Source of the DNA: Dyadobacter jejuensis
GTDB taxonomy: Bacteria; Bacteroidota; Bacteroidia; Cytophagales; Spirosomataceae
Assembly: GCF_003149085.1 (NCBI RefSeq)
Contig: NZ_QGDT01000008.1
Span: forward strand, 176,208 to 240,207
Length of the DNA: 64,000 nucleotides
Direction: 5' to 3'
The position numbers were made by a program, and so were the translations under genes. Under the pieces are notes generated by a model, which saw only the letters and a list, made by a program, of their open reading frames with translations, was not told the origin of the DNA and did not search any database. The first letter of the stretch is position 1, and the number at the start of each line of letters is the position of its first letter. Below, piece by piece: positions 16,000 to 24,814 of the stretch.

Positions 16000-18090
16000 T
16001 TGAATTTTTTTGACACCAAAATTGAATTTCTAAAAGGGGTAGGCCCACAAAGAGCAGCCCTTCTCAACCAGGAGTTGAGCTTGTTCACTTTTGGAGATTT
16101 ATTACAACATTACCCCTTTCGCCATGAAGACCGTACAAGTTTTCAACAAATACGCGACATAAACGAAAGGCTCCCTAATGTGCATATCAAAGGAAGGCTA
16201 CGAGAATGGCATATCGTTGGGGAGGGCAGCAAAAAAAGGCTCGTGGCGACTTTCTCCGACCTCACAGGTACCATGGACTTGGTATGGTTTCAAGGGGTTA
16301 GCTATTTCGAAAAATACCTCCGCCCAAATGGCGAATATATCGTTTATGGCAAACCTGTACAGTTTGGAGGACGCTGGAGTATCACCCACCCAGAACTGGA
16401 CCTACTGACTCCCGAGAACTCGGAAGGAGGGTATTGGCAGCCTATATATCCGCTTACAGAGAAGCTCCGCCGAAAAAACCTCGACAGCAAGGTACTTGGA
16501 AAAATGATTCAGGTGTTGCTTGAAATGGCTTGGCCCCATATCCGGGAGACTTTGCCCGATTATATCATCCAAAAATATAAACTCGTTAGCAAGCGTGATG
16601 CCTTATGGCAGTTTCACCTACCACAAAGTGCCGCTTGGCTACACCAAGCCCAACGCCGCCTGAAGTTTGAAGAACTGTTCTACAACCAGTTTAGGCTTAT
16701 AAAAAACAAGCTACTCCATAAGACGGAGTATCCAGGAATGATATTTGACCGAAGTGCCATCGTTCAGGACTTCTATAACCACCATATCCCTTTCCAACTT
16801 ACCGGTGCCCAAAAACGTGTTCTTCACGAAATACATGGCGACCTGCTCACGGGCCGTCAAATGAACCGACTGCTTCAAGGAGATGTGGGCTCAGGAAAGA
16901 CGATTGTGGCTTTTATCACGATGCTATTCGCCCTGGACAACCAGGCTCAGTCGTGCCTGATGGCCCCAACAGAAATCTTGGCTGAACAACACTTCCAAGG
17001 CCTTCGCAAATTTGCCGATTTAATGGGAATTACCATTGGCAAATTGACGGGGTCGACGCGCAAAAAGGAAAGGATGCGTATTCATGAACAACTGCTCAGT
17101 GGCGAAATGCAGATTATCGTGGGGACTCATGCGCTTATTGAAGATATCGTCCAATTCAAAAATCTGGGACTGTGTATTATCGATGAACAACATCGGTTTG
17201 GCGTGGCCCAAAGGGCAAAACTATGGGCAAAAAATGATCGGATCAACCCCCATATGCTCGTTATGACGGCTACACCCATTCCGCGAACTCTGGCCATGAC
17301 CCTTTACGGCGACTTGGACATATCGGCCATCGACGAACTGCCAGCAGGCCGAAAACCCATTAAAACAGTACACCGATACGACGCCAACCGGAGCGCCGTC
17401 TTTGGATTCGTTAAGGAAGAACTCCATAAAGGTCGACAGGTATACATGGTCTACCCGCTTATAGAAGAGTCGGAAAAGCTCGATCTTAAGGACTTGATGG
17501 ATGGCTATGAAAGTGTGTCAAGGTCCTTCCCCGAGGTGCCACTGAGCATTCTGCATGGTAAGATGAAGGCCAAAGACAAGGACTTCGAAATGCAACGCTT
17601 TGTCAAAAACGAAACAAAAATCATGGTGGCTACTACGGTCATTGAGGTAGGCGTAAATGTCCCTAATGCCTCGGTGATGGTCATAGAAAATGCCGAAAGA
17701 TTTGGACTCTCTCAACTACACCAGCTGAGAGGGAGGGTGGGAAGAGGCGCCGACCAGTCCTACTGTATCCTTATGACTAGCTATAAAATTAGTGCGGATA
17801 CCCGGCTGCGCATCGAAACGATGTGCAGAACCAATGATGGTTTTGAAATATCGGAAGTAGACTTACAGCTGCGTGGACCTGGGGATTTGTCGGGAACTCA
17901 GCAAAGTGGGATCACCGACTTGTTGGTGGCTAACTTGGCTCAAGATGGAGCCATCCTAAAGGAAGCAAGAATGACCGCTCAACAGATCCTAGAGGCAGAC
18001 CAACACCTACTCCAGCCCGAACATAACCCCATAAAGGTGCATCTAGAGAACCTTCGTAAGGAAGAAACAAACTGGAGTAGAATTAGCTAG
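16000..18090 (+). CDS. recG: ATP-dependent DNA helicase RecG
   Basis: 696 residues, usual RecG length. Starts at a TTG (LNFFDTKIEFLKGVGPQRA) because the wedge-domain N-terminus is conserved from there and no ATG precedes it in frame. OB-fold wedge in the first 150 residues; helicase motifs: GDVGSGKTIVA at about 292-302 (Walker A), IDEQHRFGVAQR near 393 (DEQH box), TATPIPRTL, ATTVIEVGVNVPNA, and QLRGRVGRG. RecG remodels stalled forks and branched DNA. It ends 6 bp from the convergent kinase gene. Confidence 0.97.
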   Translation: MNFFDTKIEFLKGVGPQRAALLNQELSLFTFGDLLQHYPFRHEDRTSFQQIRDINERLPNVHIKGRLREWHIVGEGSKKRLVATFSDLTGTMDLVWFQGVSYFEKYLRPNGEYIVYGKPVQFGGRWSITHPELDLLTPENSEGGYWQPIYPLTEKLRRKNLDSKVLGKMIQVLLEMAWPHIRETLPDYIIQKYKLVSKRDALWQFHLPQSAAWLHQAQRRLKFEELFYNQFRLIKNKLLHKTEYPGMIFDRSAIVQDFYNHHIPFQLTGAQKRVLHEIHGDLLTGRQMNRLLQGDVGSGKTIVAFITMLFALDNQAQSCLMAPTEILAEQHFQGLRKFADLMGITIGKLTGSTRKKERMRIHEQLLSGEMQIIVGTHALIEDIVQFKNLGLCIIDEQHRFGVAQRAKLWAKNDRINPHMLVMTATPIPRTLAMTLYGDLDISAIDELPAGRKPIKTVHRYDANRSAVFGFVKEELHKGRQVYMVYPLIEESEKLDLKDLMDGYESVSRSFPEVPLSILHGKMKAKDKDFEMQRFVKNETKIMVATTVIEVGVNVPNASVMVIENAERFGLSQLHQLRGRVGRGADQSYCILMTSYKISADTRLRIETMCRTNDGFEISEVDLQLRGPGDLSGTQQSGITDLLVANLAQDGAILKEARMTAQQILEADQHLLQPEHNPIKVHLENLRKEETNWSRIS

Positions 18091-18096
18091 TACTGC

Positions 18097-19440
18097 TTAT
18101 GCGGTGATAATTTTAATGGCATCTTTAAACTCAAAGGAATCGGGCCGGGTTACGTGAACAGCGGCCCCCAATGAAGTGGCATAGGGCAGCTCCGAAGCAT
18201 ACACCTCATGGTTTGGAAACGTCCTGGCCACTAGCTTGCCGAAGATCTTATTCTTGGCAAAGCCTCCATCAATAAAAATGGAATCTACGTCTTCGACTGC
18301 AATGAGATCGAGTGATTTTTTCAACAACTTCACTAGCCCAACAATCAAATGATGATAGGCAGCCTCTGCAGAGGCAAATGCACTAATCTGCCAGTCCTGC
18401 GGACTTGGAGCGGGCTCAGGCCCATTCCCCTCCATACAGGCAGGAAAGAATGGCGGGGTGTCGAGTTTTAATAGACCTTCATCCAACTGCACTGACTTGT
18501 AAAAATCGGCCGGAACCCTGAAATATTCAGCGATCCGCTGCACCTGAAAGTCATGCTCCCGACCCATAAAAAGCCTGGAAGCGGTCACTCCACTGCCTTC
18601 CGGCGTCAGGAAGTTAAGACAGTCGCGCTCTAGCTGATTAAATGTAAGCGGCTTGGAGGAAAAGGAATTAAAGGAAATACACCATGTACCGGTAGAAAGC
18701 AAAACAAAGGGCTTCTTCATAGCCATACGATACGGCACCAAAGCGGCAGAACTGTCGTGCATTCCAAATCCCGACTGGATGCCCTTCTCCTCATGACGGT
18801 AGATAAAGGAAGATGAGGCCAATAAAGGCGCTAATTTCTTATGAACCCCCTCTGCCTTAACCCATTCGTGATAATCCCACATCTCGAAACTCCATAAGCC
18901 CGTATGACAGCCCATAGAGGTGTAGTCGCTTACTTTTCTGTTGGTAAGTAAGTACAAGATGTATTGAGGCAAATGTAAGGTGGTAACAATATTTTTGTAA
19001 ATTTCAGGCTTGGTATACTTGATCCAGTATAGCTGCATCCCCGAATTTAACATGCCCATAGCCGGTGAGCCGGTTTGTAGCGCAATACGCGTGGGATCGC
19101 CATGCGCACTGTAAAATTGATTTAACAACGCTGGTGGGTAGGGCTTCAAATAGGAATATAAAGGGGTAATAACTTGATTATTTTCATCTAAGTGTACCAG
19201 ACTTGCCCCATAGGCCGCTACATTGACCGCCTTGACGTCGTATTTGGGATTGGCCAAAAGTAAGGCCCAATGATCCTTTACCCATTGCGTCAAGAGCTGA
19301 ATGTCTTCTGTAGGAAAGCCATCTTCGTCGATGGTCTCAGGCAGGTGCTCAGAATACTCCTCTACTATGTCGTAGTTCTCGTCGAAAAGAACATACTTTT
19401 TATTGGTCCGGCCAATATCAAATACTGCTGTTACTTTCAT
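18097..19440 (-). CDS. FGGY-family carbohydrate kinase
   Basis: 447 residues with the actin-like ATPase fold: DIGRTNKKYVLFD at residues 8-20 (phosphate 1), NVAAYGASLVHLD near 85, and STGTWCISFN near 250 (phosphate 2), then IDGGFAKNKIFGKLVAR near 395 (adenosine motif). The DIGRTNKK start and short length are like rhamnulokinase/fuculokinase-type members, but substrate cannot be settled; no isomerase or aldolase is adjacent. Convergent with recG. Confidence 0.85.
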   Translation of the reverse strand: MKVTAVFDIGRTNKKYVLFDENYDIVEEYSEHLPETIDEDGFPTEDIQLLTQWVKDHWALLLANPKYDVKAVNVAAYGASLVHLDENNQVITPLYSYLKPYPPALLNQFYSAHGDPTRIALQTGSPAMGMLNSGMQLYWIKYTKPEIYKNIVTTLHLPQYILYLLTNRKVSDYTSMGCHTGLWSFEMWDYHEWVKAEGVHKKLAPLLASSSFIYRHEEKGIQSGFGMHDSSAALVPYRMAMKKPFVLLSTGTWCISFNSFSSKPLTFNQLERDCLNFLTPEGSGVTASRLFMGREHDFQVQRIAEYFRVPADFYKSVQLDEGLLKLDTPPFFPACMEGNGPEPAPSPQDWQISAFASAEAAYHHLIVGLVKLLKKSLDLIAVEDVDSIFIDGGFAKNKIFGKLVARTFPNHEVYASELPYATSLGAAVHVTRPDSFEFKDAIKIITA

Positions 19441-19568
19441 TATATGTCTTCGCTATTCTCCTGATAACTCAAAAACTTATTTTGCTGTTAATATAGTGAC
19501 TTTACTTTGGAACAATCACCCTTATCCCTATTTTTAATTGCATTCATGAATTTGAAAGCATCTTTTCA

Positions 19569-20309
19569 CTATTGGGCATCAAACGGAGCCTTCTCCAATA
19601 TAGGCCTTAACACCTTCACCCACCGATCATAGCCTTCTTGATTCATATGTAAACTATCCGACACAAATATTGCGCCATCGGGCCGCCCGTCTTTTAACAT
19701 CACGTCCCAAATATCGATGTATTCGTGCCCCTTGTCCTTGGCAATAAAATCCTTGATTAAACGATTAGCCTCTAAACTCTCCTCTTTCTTGCTCCACCTA
19801 GAGGGCGATGGCTTTAAAGAAATGCCATAAATTTTGGCCCCTGGAAGGTTCTCGTGAATCATTTTCGTCAACTTGACATATTCATCCCTTACTTGCACAG
19901 GCGTTTTGGCCTTGGCACCAAACATATCGTTTTCACAATAAATTACTACGGTCTTGGGCTGATACTTGAATATGGTCCGGTCGGCATAATGTATCACTTC
20001 AGGAATTGTAGAGCCCCCAAACCCCCGATTGATGATTGGCAATGGGGCTAAATCTTGATCAACTTTGGTCCATTTGGTAAAAGACGAACTCCCCGTAAAA
20101 ACAATCCCTCCTTTCGGAGGCATCCGCACAGCATCGCGCTTTTCATAGGAAAGTATGGTCTTTTCGAACCGATCTAAATCATAGTCGGGCGTCCAGTCGG
20201 CAGCTAAACTGGTGTAACTTGGCTTGTGACAAGAACCTAAAAAGGTTGCTAGCAATAAAAAAACAGTAATTCGAGTAAATTTACTCCCCTTGATAATATT
20301 GTAATACAT
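19569..20309 (-). CDS. SGNH/GDSL hydrolase lipoprotein
   Basis: 246 residues. Signal with lipobox LGSC (Cys27). SGNH blocks: GSSSFTKW (nucleophile Ser, about residue 74), RGFGGSTIPE (Gly), YCENDMFG (Asn), and DSLHMNQEGYDRW (Asp/His). These proteins hydrolyse esters, often acetyl groups on sugars, here at the membrane surface. Monocistronic. Confidence 0.88.
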   Translation of the reverse strand: MYYNIIKGSKFTRITVFLLLATFLGSCHKPSYTSLAADWTPDYDLDRFEKTILSYEKRDAVRMPPKGGIVFTGSSSFTKWTKVDQDLAPLPIINRGFGGSTIPEVIHYADRTIFKYQPKTVVIYCENDMFGAKAKTPVQVRDEYVKLTKMIHENLPGAKIYGISLKPSPSRWSKKEESLEANRLIKDFIAKDKGHEYIDIWDVMLKDGRPDGAIFVSDSLHMNQEGYDRWVKVLRPILEKAPFDAQ

Positions 20310-20441
20310 GGTATAAAAATGGTCGTGCGATACTTATAGGAAGAGACAAGTACTACTTTTATAATCTATTTTTCTTCAATTTTATTAAAATATTTAGCTT
20401 ACGGAAGGGCAACAAGAGAGAAAGTACCCTGAAAAAGTGAA

Positions 20442-20474
20442 GATTCGTGAAGATTTGTGGATTCGTGGCTGGAA
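20442..20474. repeat. Left inverted repeat flanking the GxxExxY gene
   Basis: 33 bp beginning GATTCGTGAAG and ending GGATTCGTGGCTGGAA. Its reverse complement recurs at 21024-21056 with 27 of 33 positions matching. The unit bounded by the two arms is about 615 bp and contains only the GxxExxY gene. Confidence 0.7.
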
Positions 20475-20545
20475 GATGATGCCGGGATTTGCTTGAAGAG
20501 TTTAGCACTTTGGAGTAGTGAAAATTAGCGTTAAGGTTCCTACAA

Positions 20546-20923
20546 TCAATATATCAATCTTTTGTACTCCAGCTTCCCCCTTCCAAAATTGATTAATAAC
20601 GCCAGCCTATTCCCTGAAACTTTCAGATAATTAATCGTCTTGGCTATATGTTCATCCGTGATTTCAGTATTACATTTCACTTCCAAAATAATTTTGTTGT
20701 AGACTACAAAATCGACATAGAATAAATGTTTTAAAAGTTTGCCCCTAAAATAGACTTGATACTCCTTACCTCGCTCATATGGAACGGCGTCTTCTGTAAA
20801 GACAATCTCCAAGGCATCTTTGTACACGACCTCGAGAAAGCCATGACCCAGGGCGTTATACACCTCCATGCACTTGCCAATAATTAGATAGGATTCCTCC
20901 TTATACAAGATATCAACCGCCAT
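20546..20923 (-). CDS. GxxExxY protein (PD-(D/E)XK-like)
   Basis: 125 residues from the ATG at 20923 (another in-frame ATG at 20944 is possible). Family motif GHGFLEVVY at about residues 29-37. The later part YVDFVVYNKIILEVKC has the Asp...Glu-x-Lys layout of PD-(D/E)XK nucleases, followed by AKTINYLKVSG and LLINFG. GxxExxY proteins occur in many Bacteroidota and related genomes, often in several copies, with no settled function. Here the gene is bracketed by a 33-bp imperfect inverted repeat, which suggests a small mobile or intervening element. Confidence 0.85.
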   Translation of the reverse strand: MAVDILYKEESYLIIGKCMEVYNALGHGFLEVVYKDALEIVFTEDAVPYERGKEYQVYFRGKLLKHLFYVDFVVYNKIILEVKCNTEITDEHIAKTINYLKVSGNRLALLINFGRGKLEYKRLIY

Positions 20924-21023
20924 AGCCACTGATCCAATAACCACAAAATACTGATGGACAAACTTTTACATTAATTTACTTAAATAAATCCATATAACAA
21001 CAAAAGTGCATCCGAAGCTACAA

Positions 21024-21057
21024 TTCCAGCCACGAACACACCAATTCACACGAATCC
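21024..21057. repeat. Right inverted repeat flanking the GxxExxY gene
   Basis: Begins TTCCAGCCACGAACACACC and ends CACACGAATCC. Complementary to the left arm at 20442-20474 (27 of 33 match; the outer 8 and inner 13 positions are identical). Confidence 0.7.
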
Positions 21058-21064
21058 CCCCTCT

Positions 21065-22654
21065 TTAATTCAAGCTATATCCCAGGGCCAAAGCCTTAAA
21101 GCCCTCCAATTCTCGTTGTATCCAGTCGGCATCCTTCCCCAGTTCTTCGGCCATCAGCTGGGCTACAGCCGGTGCCGCCTTCAAGGCCGCTTTCGAGTCC
21201 AGCAATAGCAACCTAAAGCGGCGTGCCAATACATCCTCCACCTTCCGGGCATATTCATGCCGCACAGCCCATATCACCTGGGCTTTGGTAAAAGGGTGGC
21301 CCGCCACGAGAGGTTCCGACCAAGCCGGATTTTCGACACCTAGGGCCTCGACATAAGGCAAGTCTGAGCCATAGAAATGGAGGGGATGATTGATATCAGG
21401 CTGGTTAGTATGGCCATGGACGTTCAAATTTTCTGTCACACATTTCTTATAAGGCAGGTGTCCATTATCGATCGCCTTCTGGACCGTATCCTGAGCCATG
21501 CGTCGGAAGGTCGTCCATTTCCCCCCTGTAATAGTGATCAGTCCCGACTCAGAGACAATGATCTTATGGCTCCGAGAGATTTCCTTTGTTTTGCCGCCAT
21601 CGGCTTTGGGGGCTGCCAGAGGGCGTAATCCGGCAAACACCGAGCGGACATCGGAGCGAAGAGGCTTCCTCACCATATAGGCGGCAGCCGTATTCAAAAT
21701 AAAGTCAATATCTTCCTCTACGGCCTGAGGTTCCAATTCTGCTTTGTCGTAGAGCGTATCGGTAGTCCCGACGATCAGCGTATCGTGCCACGGTACGGCA
21801 AACAGCACCCGGCCATCGGAGGTTTCGGGGATCATCAGGGCATGTGCGCCAGGCAGAAACGACCGATCCAAGGTAATATGCACCCCTTTGCTAGGGCGAA
21901 TCATATTGGGAGCATCCGTACGATCCATCTGCAAGACAGAATCCACGTATACCCCCGTCGCATTAATAATCGTCTTACCAATGGCACTATAGGCCACCCC
22001 AGTTTCGACATCTTTCATTTCGACACCAACCACCTTTTTATTATTACCTTTTATAAAACCAGTCACCTGAATGTAGTTCAGCACGCAGCCCCCCTGTTCT
22101 ATCGCCGTTTGTGCCACATTCAATGCCAGCCTAGAGTCATCGAACTGACCATCCTGATAAGTTACACCTCCCTTAAGGCCTTCTTCTTTTATATTGGGCA
22201 AAGCCTCTAAAGTCTTCCGTTTACTGATGTATTTAGAAGCCCCTAGGCTCAGCTTCCCCGCCAACAAGTCATAGAACTTAAGACCTATAGTATATTTAAT
22301 ATTATCGAACCAGCGGTAATTAGGAATTACGAAAGTCTCATTTTTGGTTAAATGAGGCGCATTTTTCAATAGCAATCCACGTTCATAGCAAGCCTCACGT
22401 ACCAGTCCCAAATCCCCTTGGGCCATATAGCGCACCCCTCCATGCACCAGCTTAGTAGCCTTACTAGAGGTTCCTTTGGCAAAGTCGGCCTGTTCCACCA
22501 GCAGCGTTTTATATTGTCTACTAGCGGCATCCATGGCTATTCCAAGGCCAGTAGCTCCTCCTCCAATCACAATCACATCCCATTCTTGCAAGGTCGTCAA
22601 TCGTCGCAACAACCTCTCCCTTGACTCCACTCCTACTGCTTCAATATCTTTCAT
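21065..22654 (-). CDS. glpD: Glycerol-3-phosphate dehydrogenase (FAD)
   Basis: 529 residues. FAD-binding VIVIGGGATGLGIAMDAASRQ at about residues 28-48 and the GlpD signature KGTSSKATKLVHGGVRYM at about 63-80; TGGKWTTFRRMA near 375. Oxidises sn-glycerol-3-phosphate to dihydroxyacetone phosphate and passes electrons to quinone at the membrane. Divergent from a DeoR-family gene with a 128-bp shared intergenic region that carries repeated GTTTCGTTT-like sites. Confidence 0.95.
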   Translation of the reverse strand: MKDIEAVGVESRERLLRRLTTLQEWDVIVIGGGATGLGIAMDAASRQYKTLLVEQADFAKGTSSKATKLVHGGVRYMAQGDLGLVREACYERGLLLKNAPHLTKNETFVIPNYRWFDNIKYTIGLKFYDLLAGKLSLGASKYISKRKTLEALPNIKEEGLKGGVTYQDGQFDDSRLALNVAQTAIEQGGCVLNYIQVTGFIKGNNKKVVGVEMKDVETGVAYSAIGKTIINATGVYVDSVLQMDRTDAPNMIRPSKGVHITLDRSFLPGAHALMIPETSDGRVLFAVPWHDTLIVGTTDTLYDKAELEPQAVEEDIDFILNTAAAYMVRKPLRSDVRSVFAGLRPLAAPKADGGKTKEISRSHKIIVSESGLITITGGKWTTFRRMAQDTVQKAIDNGHLPYKKCVTENLNVHGHTNQPDINHPLHFYGSDLPYVEALGVENPAWSEPLVAGHPFTKAQVIWAVRHEYARKVEDVLARRFRLLLLDSKAALKAAPAVAQLMAEELGKDADWIQRELEGFKALALGYSLN

Positions 22655-22681
22655 ATAATTTCATTTATACCTACAAATGTA

Positions 22682-22750
22682 GTTTCTTTTTGTTTCGTTT
22701 GCAAGGAAATGAAACATTTTACCTATCATATATTGCTTCAGGTTTCGTTT
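22682..22750. promoter_or_regulatory. Candidate DeoR/GlpR operator cluster
   Basis: Four copies of a 9-bp motif lie between glpD and the DeoR gene: GTTTCTTTT (22682), GTTTCGTTT (22692), its inverted form AAATGAAAC (22707-22715) and GTTTCGTTT (22742). The second and third make an inverted pair centred at about 22703. DeoR-family repressors bind repeated short sites of this kind; linkage to GlpR is inferred from position. Confidence 0.5.
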
Positions 22751-22782
22751 TGCCTTATTTTTGTCAAAAAACAACTTCCCTC

Positions 22783-23553
22783 ATGCACATCGAAACCATG
22801 GCCCAGCGCCATTCCTATATACTCAATCGACTTCAACACGACCAAAATATCCGAGTGGCCGATCTCTGCGCCGAACTTAATGTTTCGGCTGTTACCATCC
22901 GAAAAGACCTAAAACTCCTCAGTGACAAGAAATTACTTTACCGTTCACACGGCAGCATCAGCCTACAAAATCCCTATGCCACCGACCGCGACGTAACAGA
23001 GAAAGGAAGCATACTTACCGACCAAAAGACAAGGATCGGCAAACAGGCCGCTACCCTGCTCGAACCCGGCGAAGCCGTTATCATCGCCTCAGGGTCCACC
23101 GTATTGCAATTAGCCCTGGCGATCCCCCAGGACATGCCCCTTACCGTACTCACCTCAGCCATGAATATCTCTATGGCGCTGATCGATAAACCCAATATCG
23201 AAATCGTACAACTGGGTGGAATCGTCCGAAAATCCTCCATGTCGGCCATAGGGCCCTATGCCGAAGACCTGCTGGCACATTTTAGCTGCACCAAGCTCTT
23301 TATGGGCGTAGATGGCCTGGATATCGATCAAGGCTGTACCACCACCAACATGCTGGAAGCCCAACTCAACAAAGCCATGATCCACACGGCCCAGGAGGTT
23401 ATCGTCTTGGCCGATTCATCAAAATTTGGTAAAAGAAGTTTTGGAAAGATCTGCCCCCTTGCCGACCTACATCATATTATCACCGATACAGGCGTAAACA
23501 AAAACACCCTGGAACTATTAGAAAATCTAGGCATCGAAGTAACTTGCGTATAA
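22783..23553 (+). CDS. DeoR-family transcriptional regulator (GlpR-like)
   Basis: 256 residues from the ATG at 22783; the open frame extends upstream to 22621 but that would overlap glpD and lacks the family start. HTH: RVADLCAELNVSAVTIRKDLKLL at about residues 21-43, then the DeoR effector domain with ASGSTVLQLA, NISMALIDKPNIEIVQLGG, and FMGVDGLD, ending in VLADSSKFGKRSF. This domain senses a phosphorylated sugar or glycerol-3-phosphate. Divergent from glpD, so a glp repressor is the likely role. Confidence 0.88.
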   Translation: MHIETMAQRHSYILNRLQHDQNIRVADLCAELNVSAVTIRKDLKLLSDKKLLYRSHGSISLQNPYATDRDVTEKGSILTDQKTRIGKQAATLLEPGEAVIIASGSTVLQLALAIPQDMPLTVLTSAMNISMALIDKPNIEIVQLGGIVRKSSMSAIGPYAEDLLAHFSCTKLFMGVDGLDIDQGCTTTNMLEAQLNKAMIHTAQEVIVLADSSKFGKRSFGKICPLADLHHIITDTGVNKNTLELLENLGIEVTCV

Positions 23554-23794
23554 GGCAGGTCGTGCCAGTTACCTGTTACATTCTTATCATACCCTGTCCG
23601 CTATATCTGAAATCTGCAAGTAAAACGAGGGATAAAAATCCTTTCCGTAGATAGGTATATCTTCGACTACTCCTCAGTAAACCAATAGGAGAGTAATGGA
23701 TACACGAAAAGGAACACCTTCTTGTCAAGAAGTGGAGTTCTTCTTATCCAACCAGATGTACTGTGGAGATTTTTTGACCTAAACCCCAAATTGT

Positions 23795-24808
23795 ATGCAT
23801 AAGCAAAACGACCCCTCGACCATCTATGTGGGCGTAGTGGGCCTTGGACTCATGGGCACCAGCATCGCCACCTGTCTATTGATGGCAGGCCACCCGGTGG
23901 TGGGCATCGCTCCTACCCCCGCCGACCTCGAAACCGCCCGGGACCGAATCCATGCCCATCTCACCAAATCGCACCAGATGGGGCTCATCACCGAAACCGC
24001 CGATCACTACCTTTCCAAATTAGTCATTACCGAGCAATACAACCTGTTACAACCATGCCTCCTAGTTGTTGAAAGCACCCTAGAAAACCTAGCCATCAAA
24101 CAGTCGGTATTCGACAAGATCGAGGCCATTGTCGACGACCAAGCCATCATCACCAGCAATACCTCGGCCATTCCCATTACCGAGCTACAAAAAGATCGGC
24201 ACATCCCAGCTCGATTCCTCGGACTTCATTGGAAAGAGCCCTCCCATACCAGTCGCTTCCTCGAAATAATATGCGGCGACCATAGTGATATCCAATATGC
24301 CGAGTGGCTTTATGAACTGTCCTATCACTGGAGCAAGGAACCCACCCTGGTACGTAAGGATATTCGGGGCTTTATCACCAACCGACTCATGTATGCCATG
24401 TTTCGAGAAGCCTTTCATCTAGTAGAAAATGGCTATGCCACCGTCGAAGATGTGGACAGGGCCTGTCGTAACAACCCTGGGTATTGGATGACCCTAGCGG
24501 GTGTCTTTCGCTGGATGGACCTCACCGGTGTGCCCGCCTACCAGGCCGTCATGGAAGAGCTCCTTCCTTCCCTGAGCAACCAGCAAGATGTCCCCAAGCT
24601 CATGCGTCAAGTGGTCGACAATGGAGGAAAAGGTGTCGTCAACCAAAAAGGATTTTATGAATACACCGAAGAAGAAGCACGATTATGGCGGGAGACCTTC
24701 GAAGAGTTCGATTACGACATCCGCCAACTAGCCCTCAAATACCCCGGAAATGTGGTGGAAGAAAAAATAAAAGCGGCAAAAACCGCTAGTAATAATCCAA
24801 AAAAATAA
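23795..24808 (+). CDS. 3-hydroxyacyl-CoA dehydrogenase family protein
   Basis: 337 residues. Rossmann motif VGVVGLGLMGTSIA at about residues 10-23, NTSAIPITEL near 126, the catalytic His in LGLHWKEP near 146, and the C-terminal helical domain with RGFITNRLMYAMFREA and GYWMTLAGVFRWMDLTG. Oxidises or reduces a 3-hydroxyacyl compound with NAD(H); it lacks a hydratase domain. The following dipeptidase gene starts 6 bp after its stop, so they form an operon. Confidence 0.88.
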   Translation: MHKQNDPSTIYVGVVGLGLMGTSIATCLLMAGHPVVGIAPTPADLETARDRIHAHLTKSHQMGLITETADHYLSKLVITEQYNLLQPCLLVVESTLENLAIKQSVFDKIEAIVDDQAIITSNTSAIPITELQKDRHIPARFLGLHWKEPSHTSRFLEIICGDHSDIQYAEWLYELSYHWSKEPTLVRKDIRGFITNRLMYAMFREAFHLVENGYATVEDVDRACRNNPGYWMTLAGVFRWMDLTGVPAYQAVMEELLPSLSNQQDVPKLMRQVVDNGGKGVVNQKGFYEYTEEEARLWRETFEEFDYDIRQLALKYPGNVVEEKIKAAKTASNNPKK

Positions 24809-24814
24809 ACCCCT

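Noticed and set aside
22621..22782. N-terminal extension of the DeoR regulator by 54 residues
   Set aside because: It would overlap the divergent glpD start and lies in the operator region; the family N-terminus matches the ATG at 22783.
23697..23783. 28-codon ORF before the 3-hydroxyacyl-CoA dehydrogenase gene
   Set aside because: Very short, no motif, no conserved feature; likely chance.
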